A stretch of DNA of 34,329 bases from Desulfuromonadales bacterium (GCA_014860225.1 JACZKE010000015.1:1-34329); one strand, 5' to 3'. Positions 8,745 to 17,170 are shown, counted from the stretch's first letter. The notes: generated by a model from the letters alone, not told the origin. Translations and numbers: made by a program.

Positions 8745-9401
8745 ATGCTCGACTGGCAGATCATTACCCACTATTTTCCTTTCCTTGTGAAAGGGGCGAT
8801 AATCACGCTGGAGATTTCAGTGATCTCCCTTGTTCTTGGCCTGGTTGCTGGCCTGGCGGCAGCGTTGTGTATTCTCTCCACCAATCCTCTGCTGCACTGG
8901 CCCGCCCGGTTTTATGTCTGGATTATTCGTTCGACGCCCCTTCTGGTGCAACTGTTCATCATCTACTTCGGTCTGCCTCAATTTGGAATCGGTCTCAGCC
9001 CCTTCTGGTCAGGAGTACTGGCGCTTGCGCTGAACACTGGCGCCTACAACGCCGAAACGATCCGCGGAGGAATTCTCGCTGTCCCGAAAGGGCAACGTGA
9101 GGCCTCCCGCTCTCTCGGCATGAGCAAGGCTCTGACCATGCGCCGCATTATCCTGCCACAGGCCTTGCGCCTTATCATTCCGCCATTAGGCAACAATTTT
9201 GTCATCCTCATCAAAGATACATCTCTGGTTTCCACCATCACGCTGGTTGAACTGACTCTGACTGCACAGCGCCTGATTGGTTCCACATATAAACCCTTTG
9301 AAATGTACCTGATGGCAGCGGTGCTTTACGCGATCCTCACCACCGGTGCGTCACTGTTGTTGCGCCAGGTCGAGCGACGCACCACTTGGGGGCATGTATG
9401 A
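8745..9401 (+). CDS. amino acid ABC transporter permease (HisM/GlnP family)
   Basis: This 218-residue inner-membrane protein has about five hydrophobic spans. The EAA loop that docks on the ATPase is visible as [36 protein letters not shown], in pieces over residues 116-151. The family signature [10 protein letters not shown] occurs near residues 63-72. Only one permease gene is present, so it probably works as a homodimer, as in the GlnP/ArtQM-like single-permease importers. Its start follows GGGGAGA, and the frame ends in an ATGA overlap with the ATPase gene. The 98-base gap after the binding-protein gene may help keep that protein in excess. Confidence 0.92.
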   Translation: MLDWQIITHYFPFLVKGAIITLEISVISLVLGLVAGLAAALCILSTNPLLHWPARFYVWIIRSTPLLVQLFIIYFGLPQFGIGLSPFWSGVLALALNTGAYNAETIRGGILAVPKGQREASRSLGMSKALTMRRIILPQALRLIIPPLGNNFVILIKDTSLVSTITLVELTLTAQRLIGSTYKPFEMYLMAAVLYAILTTGASLLLRQVERRTTWGHV

Positions 9402-10183
9402 ATGATACCAGGAATCTTTCAAAAGCAGAGGACCCGATGATTCGCCTGCATAACCTGAGAAAAAGTTTCGGTAATAACGAAGTTCTCAAAGGGATCAATC
9501 TTGAAGTAGACCCCAGCGAGGTGCTGGTGCTGATCGGTCCGAGCGGGTCGGGTAAAAGCACCTTGTTGCGCTGCATCAATAACCTGGAAAGTCCGACGGG
9601 GGGAGAGGTCACGGTGGATGGTGAATGGGTCAACCGCACCGACCTGAAGCCACGCGCGTTTCAGAAGCACATCAACCGTGTCCGCACCCATATGGGAATG
9701 GTCTTTCAACATTTCAACCTCTTCCCCCATAAAACTGTGCTTGAAAATATCCTTGAAGCACCAACGCAGGTCTTGCACCGGAACCAGGAGGAGATCACCG
9801 CTGAAGCCTTGGAATTGCTGGACAAGGTAGGCCTGGCAGAAAAAAAAGACAGCTACCCGGTGCAGCTATCCGGAGGACAGCAGCAACGTGTAGCCATTGC
9901 CCGGGCCCTGGCGATGAGGCCCTCGGTGATGCTGTTCGACGAGGTGACAAGCGCCCTTGACCCCGAACTGGTGGGAGAGGTGCTGCTGGTCATGGAAAGC
10001 TTGGCCGCCGAAGGGATGACCATGATCGTGGTAACTCACGAAATGGGCTTTGCCGAGCGGGTAGCCAATCGGGTGGTATTCATGTCCGAAGGGCAGATCG
10101 TGGAAGAGGGCGTGCCGAAAGAAATTTTCAGCAATCCCCGCGAGGAACGCACAAAACAATTTCTCGCTGATGTTCTTAAATAA
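9398..10183 (+). CDS. amino acid ABC transporter ATP-binding protein (GlnQ/ArtP type)
   Basis: This 261-residue ATPase energises the importer. It has Walker A (GPSGSGKST), the Q-loop ([12 protein letters not shown], typical of polar amino acid systems), the signature LSGGQQQR, Walker B ([12 protein letters not shown]) and the switch His ([18 protein letters not shown]). In place of the usual DEPTSALD it reads DEVTSALD; this substitution is also familiar from amino acid importers. ATG at 9398 overlaps the permease stop (ATGA), favouring coupled translation. ATG at 9437 would give the shorter N-terminus usual for the family. It is the last gene of the transport operon and converges on the response regulator gene. 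Confidence 0.93.
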   Translation: MNDTRNLSKAEDPMIRLHNLRKSFGNNEVLKGINLEVDPSEVLVLIGPSGSGKSTLLRCINNLESPTGGEVTVDGEWVNRTDLKPRAFQKHINRVRTHMGMVFQHFNLFPHKTVLENILEAPTQVLHRNQEEITAEALELLDKVGLAEKKDSYPVQLSGGQQQRVAIARALAMRPSVMLFDEVTSALDPELVGEVLLVMESLAAEGMTMIVVTHEMGFAERVANRVVFMSEGQIVEEGVPKEIFSNPREERTKQFLADVLK

Positions 10184-10284
10184 AACAAACGTGAGTAGGA
10201 TTAAGGGCGTTGCGACAAACCAGAGGGCCGGTCGTGCACGCCACGCTCATGCATCCGGATTGAAGAAGATAGTTGTTTGTCCTG

Positions 10285-11208
10285 TCAGGCAGGAAGGGCA
10301 CTCTCGACTCGATTTCGACCGTTGCCCTTGGCCATGTACAGGGCGTCATCTGCGAGACGAATCAAATCCTCGGTCGAATTGACTTTTATGTTTGGAACTG
10401 CGGCGATGCCAATGCTGGCGGTTATCTTCAGGTCAGAGATAGGTCCGGTGAATTGTCTCTTGCTGACGATCTGCCGCAATCGTTCTGCAACCATGATCCC
10501 TTCATCAAGCGTGGTTCCCGGCAAAATCAGAGCGAATTCTTCACCACCGAAGCGGGCTGCTGAATCGTACTGGCGCAATTGTGCCTGAATCTCCTGCGAA
10601 ACTGATTGCAGCACCTCATCACCCTGCTGGTGACCATAAGTGTCGTTGACCTGTTTGAAATGGTCGAGGTCGATCATCAGCAGGGCGAATGGTGTGCTGG
10701 TCCGTTTGCTGCGGTCAAACTCCGACTCCAGCGTCGCCATCATGTGCCGTCGGTTGTATAATCCGGTCAGCATATCGGTCTGTGACAGCTTTCGCAGTTG
10801 CCTGTTGCTTTCTTTGAGATGATCCTGCAAAGTCTTGATCTTGAGCTGGATCTTAACCCGGGCCAGCAGTTCCTCGGGACTGAACGGCTTGGTCACATAG
10901 TCGCTGGCCCCCTGTTCGAGACCGCGTATCTTGGTCGCCATATCTTCATGGCTGGTCAACAACAGAATCGGGATGTCCTGCAGCTCATTGCGGGAGTTGA
11001 CCATTCTCAAAAACTTGAAGCCATCCATACCCGGCATCTCAACATCACATATTACAATGTCTATTTTTTCGTTGAGGAGGGTTTTGAACCCTTCGATACC
11101 ATTTGCTGCCTCAAAGTAGTTACTGAACAGACCGGCGCTGTGCAGAGTGTTGAGAATCTGCCGGCGGACTGAACTGGTGTCATCAATGATGAGAATGGTA
11201 TAGCCCAT
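10285..11208 (-). CDS. response regulator with diguanylate cyclase (GGDEF) output, PleD-like
   Basis: This protein of about 307 residues (322 if the ATG at 11253 is used) makes cyclic di-GMP in response to phosphorylation. The N-terminal receiver has the acidic pocket (IIDD), the phospho-acceptor Asp in VICDVEMPGMDG, the Thr/Ser position (LLLTSHED) and the Lys in VTKPFSP. A short coiled linker leads to the GGDEF domain, which starts at DMLTGLYNRRHM and carries an intact GGEEF active site. The product-inhibition I-site RxxD (RQYD) lies five residues before it, as in PleD. No histidine kinase is nearby, so the input is unknown. Neither candidate start has a good ribosome binding site; homology favours 11208. 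It converges with the ABC operon. Confidence 0.9.
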   Translation of the reverse strand: MGYTILIIDDTSSVRRQILNTLHSAGLFSNYFEAANGIEGFKTLLNEKIDIVICDVEMPGMDGFKFLRMVNSRNELQDIPILLLTSHEDMATKIRGLEQGASDYVTKPFSPEELLARVKIQLKIKTLQDHLKESNRQLRKLSQTDMLTGLYNRRHMMATLESEFDRSKRTSTPFALLMIDLDHFKQVNDTYGHQQGDEVLQSVSQEIQAQLRQYDSAARFGGEEFALILPGTTLDEGIMVAERLRQIVSKRQFTGPISDLKITASIGIAAVPNIKVNSTEDLIRLADDALYMAKGNGRNRVESALPA

Positions 11209-11341
11209 GGGGGGAAATTTTCTGTGATAATTGGAGTTGTCTTCTGCGTACATTTATAGCGCGGCTTGCTTATTCGCGTCTATAAAAATATTGCTGGAAT
11301 AAAGGGATTAAAAAACACGCGTAAGAGGAGTGACCCATAAT

Positions 11342-11367
11342 AAAAGGCGGCCTTTCGGCCGCCTTTT
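11342..11367 (-). terminator. bidirectional rho-independent terminator
   Basis: AAAAGGCGGCC-TTTC-GGCCGCCTTTT is a perfect hairpin with A and T runs on its two sides, so it can stop transcription from either strand. It most likely ends the minus-strand transcript coming from the cmoA-cmoB-deacylase block and insulates the response regulator gene downstream. Confidence 0.85.
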
Positions 11368-11722
11368 CCAAGTCTTGTGGCTAATAAAACAACAGTGACG
11401 AAACTGCCGCTGGGCTACCCTGAATCGACTGCTTTACTCAACAGTTGCTGCATCCGCTACCTTTTAAAGTAGTTCTGCTGCTTGATTCAGATCCTGTCTT
11501 GGCTGTCTGGCCGTGCCGTCAGGCTTTGCCATGTCGCCTGCAGGTTTTTTACGTGCTCCACGCTGGCCTATTTCGTCACTGTCTGATTGAAATATAGCGG
11601 TTCTTCGACGGTTGTCAACACAACATCAAAATTAAAATATCTGTTGATCTGCTCATGAGAAAGCCGTTTGTCTAACATAGGTCTGGCCTTGCATGTTGCG
11701 GCGCCTTCAAATTTCAAGGCGA
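11368..11722. other. intergenic stretch, possible 36-residue minus-strand ORF
   Basis: These 355 bases lie between the terminator and the deacylase gene. The only ORF of note is on the minus strand, from ATG at 11678 to TAG at 11568-11570. It codes for 36 residues starting MLDKRLSHEQINR, with a weak ribosome binding site. In another frame the reading continues for about 40 charged residues before a stop, as if an older gene had been frameshifted. I cannot assign it to a family; it may be a remnant or chance. Confidence 0.25.
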
Positions 11723-12190
11723 CTAATGCCGAGTGGAGAATCGCAGAATTTTTGGTTTGACCAACTTGGCAAAAGTCGCAAAGGGCATCTTGACCAGGTC
11801 GGTATGTGTGCCGGCGTTAAAGGCAATCACCTCGTCTTCCGCCAGGCTCTCTGCCACATACACCTCGAGGCCGTAAAGATTGCCGAAAGGCGGCATTGCA
11901 CCGATTTCTATGTCGGGGAAGATATCCTTGAACTCGTCCTCGCGAGCAAGCTCGATGTTGGTCGCTCCGGTGGCCTCTTTCAAGAGGTGGAAGTTGACGT
12001 GATAAGCCGCAGGAAGAACGGCCATGACCATCTTGCCATCAAGCTTGATCATAACGGATTTGGCCAGGTCCTTCCCGGAGATGTGGGTGTTTGCCGCGAT
12101 CTCTTGGGCAGTGTAGGTCGGACGGTGGCTGATGGTGGTATAGCGGACATGCTGATTGTCCAGGTACTCGCGTAAACTCTTGGCTACCAT
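11723..12190 (-). CDS. YbaK/ProX-type aminoacyl-tRNA deacylase domain protein
   Basis: This 155-residue stand-alone editing domain belongs to the YbaK/EbsC superfamily. Members of this superfamily hydrolyse mischarged tRNAs such as Cys-tRNA(Pro) or Ala-tRNA(Pro). The conserved Lys is in GKDLAKSVMIKLDGKMVM, and FGNLYGLEVYV and FNAGTHTDLVKM match the GxxP-like and C-terminal conserved blocks. ATG at 12190 is chosen because GGAAAGGGA precedes it at about seven bases; an upstream TTG would add eight residues. It has its own predicted promoter and lies downstream of the cmoAB genes on the same strand. The exact tRNA substrate cannot be read from the sequence. Confidence 0.88.
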   Translation of the reverse strand: MVAKSLREYLDNQHVRYTTISHRPTYTAQEIAANTHISGKDLAKSVMIKLDGKMVMAVLPAAYHVNFHLLKEATGATNIELAREDEFKDIFPDIEIGAMPPFGNLYGLEVYVAESLAEDEVIAFNAGTHTDLVKMPFATFAKLVKPKILRFSTRH

Positions 12191-12312
12191 GGCAATTCCC
12201 TTTCCGGTTGCCAAAGGGCCTGAAGCACGATGGATGCGATGGGTGGCTCTTCAGCTTCCAGTCTCCCGGCCTGTAAGGTTGTATGTGCGGCCGTCAGATA
12301 ATCTCTTATTGA

Positions 12313-12340
12313 ATTATACCTCATTTTTATTCGTATTGAA
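12313..12340 (-). promoter_or_regulatory. predicted sigma70 promoter of the deacylase gene
   Basis: On the minus strand, TTCAAT (12340-12335) is followed after 16 bases by a perfect TATAAT (12318-12313). The -35 is weak but the -10 is consensus. The site lies about 120 bases upstream of the deacylase start and after the cmoB stop codon. Confidence 0.45.
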
Positions 12341-12373
12341 CAGGCAACAGAGCAGTAAAACAAACCCTGGTGT

Positions 12374-13345
12374 TCAAGGCTTGGTAGCGATGAAGATCGC
12401 TCTTAGCGGGGCGGGATAACCTTCGATAGTTTTCGTATGATCACCTGGATCGAGGTAGTCGGTTAACGATTCATAGCTCATCCAATCCGTCTGGCGTTGC
12501 TCTTCTATACGCGTACGGTTGGTGTCAACACAAACGACATCTTTGAAACCACAGCGATGCAACCATAACGCCAAGGTCGGAATAGAGGGGAGAAACCAGA
12601 TGTTGCGCATCTTGGCATAACGCCCTTCTGGCATGAGCACCGTGCCTTCATCTCCTTCCACGATGAGCGTCTCCAATATGAGCTCTCCGCCGCTGCGCAA
12701 ACAACCACGCAGTTCAAGCAGATGGTCTAAGGGAGAACGCCGGTGATATAGCACCCCCATAGAAAAGACGCTGTCAAAACAGGCTAAATCAGCAGGAATA
12801 TCCTCAATCCCCAGGGGCAATACATAATGATGGTCATCCCCTGCATAACGTTGCATTACCTGATATTGCATCACGGAAACCAGGGTTGGATCGATGCCCA
12901 GTACCAGATTTGCCCCTTCGCCGCGCATGCGCCAACCGTGATAGCCGTTGCCACAGCCGATGTCGAGCACTTTTCTGCCTGTCAGGGGTTGAATGTACGG
13001 CAACAGACGATCCCACTTCCAGTCTGAACGCCACTCAGTATCGATTTCAACCCCGAATAAGCTGTAGGGCCCTTTCCGCCAGGGATGAAAGGCTTTAAGT
13101 TGATCTGTAAATCTTTCCAGCTTGACAGCGCCAAGATCCTCTGCGCGGCCAATTTCGACCTTCTCTTTAAGCTCAATATGTGATGGCCTTAATTGAGGCA
13201 ACGCATGCAAGGCTCTTAACCAGCCAGGCATTTTTCCATGACTGGCTAAAGCCATTTTTTCTGGAAGAGTCTGCTGCAATTGCTGCGACCAGAGAACAAG
13301 CCCCATTGCTTCCAACTGTTGATACAAAGGCTGATAAATATTCAT
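12374..13345 (-). CDS. cmoB: tRNA 5-(carboxymethoxy)uridine(34) synthase CmoB
   Basis: This 323-residue protein has the length typical of CmoB. It transfers the carboxymethyl group of carboxy-S-adenosyl-methionine to 5-hydroxyuridine at tRNA wobble position 34, giving cmo5U. The C-terminal methyltransferase-like Rossmann domain has [20 protein letters not shown] (in pieces, about 124-143) and GIDPTL. The family-specific [10 protein letters not shown] and [14 protein letters not shown] blocks are also visible. The N-terminal segment ([18 protein letters not shown]) matches the helical part used for tetramer assembly. The start overlaps the cmoA stop (ATGA), so the two are coupled, in line with one enzyme making the cofactor for the other. 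Confidence 0.95.
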   Translation of the reverse strand: MNIYQPLYQQLEAMGLVLWSQQLQQTLPEKMALASHGKMPGWLRALHALPQLRPSHIELKEKVEIGRAEDLGAVKLERFTDQLKAFHPWRKGPYSLFGVEIDTEWRSDWKWDRLLPYIQPLTGRKVLDIGCGNGYHGWRMRGEGANLVLGIDPTLVSVMQYQVMQRYAGDDHHYVLPLGIEDIPADLACFDSVFSMGVLYHRRSPLDHLLELRGCLRSGGELILETLIVEGDEGTVLMPEGRYAKMRNIWFLPSIPTLALWLHRCGFKDVVCVDTNRTRIEEQRQTDWMSYESLTDYLDPGDHTKTIEGYPAPLRAIFIATKP

Positions 13346-14076
13346 TTTACGGCGACCAGCGAAGCGAAGTTAAAGCATTGGAACCACAGATCGCTAAACT
13401 CAAATCCAGCATCTTTCAGACGTTGATGATGACATGCAAGGGTCTCCGGAATCAGCACACGTTCCAGTGCGGTGCGTTTCTGACTGATTTCCAGATCGCT
13501 ATAACCGTTGGCGCGTTTGAAATCATGATGTGCATTTTGATGAAAGTGCTGTCTGTCCTGTTCTTCAAAACATAACTTTTCTGACAGTATGAGGATGCCG
13601 CCCGGTTTTAAACCGTGATAAATGCGCTTTATCAACACCAAACGTTCTGCAAGTGGAACGAATTGCAAAGTAAAGTTCATAACCACGATAGAAGCACTCT
13701 CTATTGGGACATCCTGTATATTGGCGCATACCATGGTGACTGGAATGGTTGACGTCTTATCAGCGATCAGAAGTCGTCGGCCATGCTCAATCATTGCCTG
13801 AGAGTTATCCACACCAATGATATCGCAATCAGGTTGCCGAATACGTTGCCGCATCGCAAGACTGACTGCACCTAAAGAGCAACCCAGATCATAGCAATGG
13901 CTGTTGGCTTGAGCATATTTTGCAGCCAGGGTCCCGATCATTGAAAGCATCGTTGCATAGCCGGGCACCGAACGTTGAATCATGTCTGGAAAGACCTTAA
14001 CCACCCGTTCATCAAATTTAAAATCAACGATGTCATCTAATGGTGCGGCATAAATTGCGTCTGGTTTTTTTATCAC
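13342..14076 (-). CDS. cmoA: carboxy-S-adenosyl-L-methionine synthase CmoA
   Basis: This 244-residue enzyme converts SAM and prephenate to carboxy-SAM, the unusual cofactor used by CmoB. The family N-terminus ([22 protein letters not shown], in part, about 17-39), the SAM-binding [15 protein letters not shown] and [16 protein letters not shown] are all present. [11 protein letters not shown] and the C-terminal [10 protein letters not shown]...[10 protein letters not shown] blocks also match. Its 3' end overlaps cmoB by four bases. It is the first gene of the pair. The promoter should lie in the 311-base divergent region upstream, but none is clear. Confidence 0.95.
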   Translation of the reverse strand: MIKKPDAIYAAPLDDIVDFKFDERVVKVFPDMIQRSVPGYATMLSMIGTLAAKYAQANSHCYDLGCSLGAVSLAMRQRIRQPDCDIIGVDNSQAMIEHGRRLLIADKTSTIPVTMVCANIQDVPIESASIVVMNFTLQFVPLAERLVLIKRIYHGLKPGGILILSEKLCFEEQDRQHFHQNAHHDFKRANGYSDLEISQKRTALERVLIPETLACHHQRLKDAGFEFSDLWFQCFNFASLVAVK

Positions 14077-14387
14077 GAATTGTGCACCTTTTTTAAAATG
14101 ATGGTTACACCAATGCAGCGTTGCCAGTTATTGGAGATGGCTGTCTCAGTGTGAGATTGTCCATCCGGCTGGCAAGGTTGTCAATAGGCTCCCGGTAAAT
14201 GTCATGCTTGCAGTTAACATGATATACCGTGCAAAAAGGGCACAGCATGCATTTCATTAAAAATATTCAAGCTGGATAAATTATGACATACTATCCGCCC
14301 ATAGATGAAAAAGGCAAAAGGGGAATATTGTTTTGTGACGCTACCTGCCATCGGGCATTCTCCTGAGTTTTTGATATACTGCAAATT
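14077..14387. promoter_or_regulatory. divergent intergenic region between cmoA and the dioxygenase-like gene
   Basis: These 311 AT-rich bases contain no convincing ORF. A TATACT about 16 bases before the ATG of the plus-strand gene resembles a -10 but lacks a clear -35 partner. No terminator or RNA gene is seen. Confidence 0.35.
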
Positions 14388-14879
14388 ATGAAAACACAGG
14401 CCATCATGCGATTATCAGTGATCATTTTGCTCATTCTGACCTGCCTTCCAGTATGGTCGCTCCCTGCAATCGCTGCAGAGCAACCATTCCGATGTGAACC
14501 CACTCCGGAAGATGAGATGGGACCTTTCTATCGTCCCGATGCCGTTTATCGTACCAGTATAGGGACCGGCTACCTGCTGTTTGGTACTGTCAAATCCGCC
14601 AGAGACTGCAGTCCGATAGCCAATGCCAGGATCGAGTTCTGGATGACCGGCCCGCAAGGACGTTATGGCGACGACTGGCGAGCAACTGTTTTTAGTACGG
14701 CCGCAGGAACTTATCATTTCATGAGTCACGCCCCGACCGACTTCGGCAGCCGTCAGCCGCATATTCATGTCAGGGTTACAGCAGAAGGCTTCGCAACTCT
14801 CGTCACCCAGCATTATCCGGCAAAAGACGCTGGCGAAGCCTTGTTTGACATAGTTCTTATCCCATCGCCGACACAGTGA
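14388..14879 (+). CDS. exported intradiol ring-cleavage dioxygenase-like protein
   Basis: This 163-residue protein has an N-terminal signal peptide (hydrophobic residues 8-29, ending PAIAA) and a beta-sandwich related to protocatechuate 3,4-dioxygenase. Landmarks are EMGPFYRP, IEFWMTGPQGRY with the first iron-ligand Tyr, and PHIHVRV with the two His ligands. The loop that normally carries the second Tyr ligand is shortened and reads SHAPTDFGSRQ, so the ferric site may be incomplete. Export of a ring-cleavage enzyme is uncommon but is known for small secreted intradiol-like proteins of unclear role. The next gene, an SDR, follows after 79 bases on the same strand and may share its transcript. 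Activity on catechols is unproven. Confidence 0.78.
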   Translation: MKTQAIMRLSVIILLILTCLPVWSLPAIAAEQPFRCEPTPEDEMGPFYRPDAVYRTSIGTGYLLFGTVKSARDCSPIANARIEFWMTGPQGRYGDDWRATVFSTAAGTYHFMSHAPTDFGSRQPHIHVRVTAEGFATLVTQHYPAKDAGEALFDIVLIPSPTQ

Positions 14880-14958
14880 CAGCCTCAGGAGTTGTCGCAA
14901 AACATCTTACGCGAGAGCGCCCCAGCTATGAAATTTGATATAAGACAGGCAGGCTGAC

Positions 14959-15744
14959 GTGGATTTACAATTGACTAAAAAAACTGCCCTGATCGTAGCC
15001 TCAAGTAAAGGGCTCGGTAAGGCGATCGCCAGTCAAATGGCCGCAGAGGGATGCGACGTGATGCTGACCAGTCGCAATGCCGAACAGCTGGACGTCGCCA
15101 GACAGCAGCTGCTGCCGCATGCCAAGGGCAGGGTGGAATGCCATCCCTGTGATATTACCAGGCTTGATGACATCCAGTCCCTGGTTGCCGTGACCCGCGA
15201 ACGGCTTGGTCCCATTGATATCCTGATCAACAATGCCGGCGGTCCTCCGGGCGGCGGGTTTGAGCAGGTTGATGATGTCGCCTGGCAGGCCGCCTTCGAG
15301 CTGAACCTGCTCAGTTATGTGCGGCTGATACGCGAAGTTCTTCCCGATCTGAAGCAGAGAGGGGGACGGATTATCAATATCACTTCCTCCTCGATCAAGC
15401 AGCCGATTCCCGGACTGATTCTCTCCAACGCCTTCCGCATGGGGATTCTCGGCCTGTCGAAAAGCCTGGCCGATGAATTGGCACCTTACAACATCCTGGT
15501 CAACACCGTTGCGCCGGGGCGAATTGCGACGGAGCGCACCGCCTACCTCGACCAGTTCAAGGCTGTTAAACGCGGGGTCAGCAAAGAGCAGGTGGTCGCC
15601 GAATCGTTGCAGAACATCCCCTTGAAGCGCTACGGAGACACAGAAGAATTTGCCAAGGTGGTTTGTTTCCTCGCCTCCGGTGCCAGTTCTTACGTCACCG
15701 GCAGCACGCTCATGGTCGACGGTGGCATGGTCAAGGGTTACTGA
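14959..15744 (+). CDS. SDR family protein with atypical active site
   Basis: This 261-residue Rossmann protein belongs to the short-chain dehydrogenase/reductase family, FabG-like subgroup. The cofactor loop reads ASSKGLG in place of TGxxxGxG. NNAGGPPGG and the catalytic-serine segment ITSSSIK are present. At the place of the catalytic YxxxK the sequence is SNAFR (within LSNAFRMGILGLSKSLA), so both Tyr and Lys are replaced. The C-terminal VTGSTLMVDGGMV is standard. The start is GTG at 14959 behind AGGCAGG. I recall a branch of SDRs (with S-N-A-x-R) that naturally lacks YxxxK; if so, the chemistry differs from ordinary ketoreduction. It is followed by the promoter and repeat of the TAXI gene. 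Confidence 0.85.
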   Translation: MDLQLTKKTALIVASSKGLGKAIASQMAAEGCDVMLTSRNAEQLDVARQQLLPHAKGRVECHPCDITRLDDIQSLVAVTRERLGPIDILINNAGGPPGGGFEQVDDVAWQAAFELNLLSYVRLIREVLPDLKQRGGRIINITSSSIKQPIPGLILSNAFRMGILGLSKSLADELAPYNILVNTVAPGRIATERTAYLDQFKAVKRGVSKEQVVAESLQNIPLKRYGDTEEFAKVVCFLASGASSYVTGSTLMVDGGMVKGY

Positions 15745-15851
15745 CTACAGAAACGTATACGATTGGAATGAAAGGCTTGTACACATATGTTTACAAACCC
15801 TGAGTTGTCCAGTAAAGTCTTGATCAGAGTTTTCGTCTGTAATATCCCAAC

Positions 15852-15879
15852 TTTACCATTTTTGCCATGCTGTTATAAT
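15852..15879 (+). promoter_or_regulatory. extended -10 promoter driving the TAXI gene
   Basis: TGTTATAAT (15871-15879) is a consensus -10 with the TGn extension. TTTACC lies 16 bases upstream as a fair -35. Transcription would start near 15886, so the complete 167-bp repeat (15916-16082) would sit inside the 5' leader of the TAXI mRNA. Confidence 0.6.
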
Positions 15880-15915
15880 GGGCAGCAGGCTTGAGAGAAG
15901 CAGTCCCACTTAATT

Positions 15916-16082
15916 TAGCAGCCTGTCGGACTATCCATGTGCCGGCTGCAAATCCGGTTGTTTGGCCCATATTTCAGCTCCTTTTTGGTCCATAGCTACG
16001 GCTATGAAGCTGCAAATGAGCTAAAATCTGTTCTCAAACATCCAAATTTTCGCTTCGGCCCGTATAGTCCGACAGGCTGCTA
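15916..16082 (+). repeat. 167-bp inverted-terminus repeat, copy C (complete)
   Basis: This is the best-preserved copy: the ends TAGCAGCCTGTCGGACTAT and its reverse complement are identical over 19 bp. Both ends finish in TA, which fits insertion at a TA dinucleotide. Inside are GCCGG-CTGCAAAT-CCGGt, a small GC hairpin, and CATAGC-TACG-GCTATG at 15991-16006, whose transcript gives a C(UACG)G tetraloop. It encodes no protein. It ends two bases before the GAGGAGG ribosome binding site of the TAXI gene. Confidence 0.95.
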
Positions 16083-16094
16083 GAGGAGGAAAAA

Positions 16095-17117
16095 ATGATG
16101 ATGCGGATCAGGCAACTCATGTTTGTCGTTGCAGCGGTGGCCCTGCTGCTTGGCTCTGTCGACACAGCTCAGGCTGCGGAGGAACGCAGTTACCTCATGG
16201 CGACCGCCTCCACCGGTGGCACCTACTACCCGGTTGGCGTCGCCCTGTCGACCTTGATCAAAGTAAAATTACAGCCAACCGAGAAGATTGGAATGTCGGC
16301 CATCAGCTCTGCTGGCTCCGGAGAAAATATCAAGCTGTTGCGCGAAAATGAAGTTCAGTTCGCCATTCTCCAGGGTCTGTACGGTGCTTATGCCTGGAAG
16401 GGAACCGGTCCGATCGAAAGTGAAGGACCACAGAAAAACCTGCGTTCGGTAACCATGCTCTGGCAGAATGTCGAACACTTCGCGGTGAATAAAAAATTTG
16501 CCAAAACCGGTACTGCCTCCGACCTGCTCGGCATGAAAGGGGAGACCCTTTCACTGGGAGCCAAAAACTCCGGTACCCTTGGCTCCAACACTGTGCTGTT
16601 GAGCAACCTCGGGGCAGACGTGGAGAAGGACTACAACCTGATATACGTTGGTTATGGCCCCTCTGCTGACGCTATGCAGAACGGGCAGGCGGCAGGCATG
16701 AGCATCCCGGCCGGCGTTCCGGCCGGGGCGATAACCAAGGCGATGGCCAACATGGGGAGCGACCTTGTCGTTGTCGATTTTACCGATGAGCAGTTGAAAC
16801 AGGCGGATGGCGGCATGGAGCTGTGGACTCGCTATGTAATTCCGGCCGGCACCTATCCGGGGCAGACCAAGGATATCAATACCATCGCCCAGCCAAACTT
16901 CCTTTCGGTGCGCGCTGATGTCGATGAGGATGCAGTCTACCAGATCACCAAGACTGTTTATGAAAACCTGCCATTCCTCAATGCCATTCACGGCGCCACC
17001 AAGGCGATGTCAGTCGAAAAAGCGATTGCCGGACTGCCGATGCCGCTACACCCGGGTGCGGCCAAGTATTACCAGGAAGTCGGCATCCAGATCCCTGACC
17101 GTCTGCTCGCACAATAA
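16095..17117 (+). CDS. TAXI family TRAP transporter solute-binding protein
   Basis: This 340-residue periplasmic protein captures the substrate of the fused TRAP permease encoded downstream. A signal peptide covers about residues 1-27 (hydrophobic core LMFVVAAVALLLG, cleavage after AQA). The family opening YLMATASTGGTYYPVGVALSTLI (in pieces, residues 32-54) and SAGSGENIKLLRENEVQFAILQG follow, with LSLGAKNSGTL later. TAXI proteins bind organic acids such as glutamate or 2-oxoglutarate in the few studied cases; the ligand here is unknown. GAGGAGG precedes the ATG at ideal spacing. The gene has its own promoter, a repeat-containing leader and a downstream hairpin that should reduce read-through into the permease gene. 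Confidence 0.94.
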   Translation: MMMRIRQLMFVVAAVALLLGSVDTAQAAEERSYLMATASTGGTYYPVGVALSTLIKVKLQPTEKIGMSAISSAGSGENIKLLRENEVQFAILQGLYGAYAWKGTGPIESEGPQKNLRSVTMLWQNVEHFAVNKKFAKTGTASDLLGMKGETLSLGAKNSGTLGSNTVLLSNLGADVEKDYNLIYVGYGPSADAMQNGQAAGMSIPAGVPAGAITKAMANMGSDLVVVDFTDEQLKQADGGMELWTRYVIPAGTYPGQTKDINTIAQPNFLSVRADVDEDAVYQITKTVYENLPFLNAIHGATKAMSVEKAIAGLPMPLHPGAAKYYQEVGIQIPDRLLAQ

Positions 17118-17131
17118 GTTGAGTGACATTA

Positions 17132-17170
17132 CCCGGCTGCCAGTTGCAAGGCGGCCGGGCTGTATTTTTT
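17132..17170 (+). terminator. intercistronic rho-independent terminator/attenuator
   Basis: CCCGGCTGCC-AGTTGCAA-GGCGGCCGGG forms a ten-pair stem with one G-U, followed by CTGTATTTTTT. It lies 15 bases after the TAXI stop codon and before the permease gene. It would limit permease expression relative to the abundant binding protein. Confidence 0.78.
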
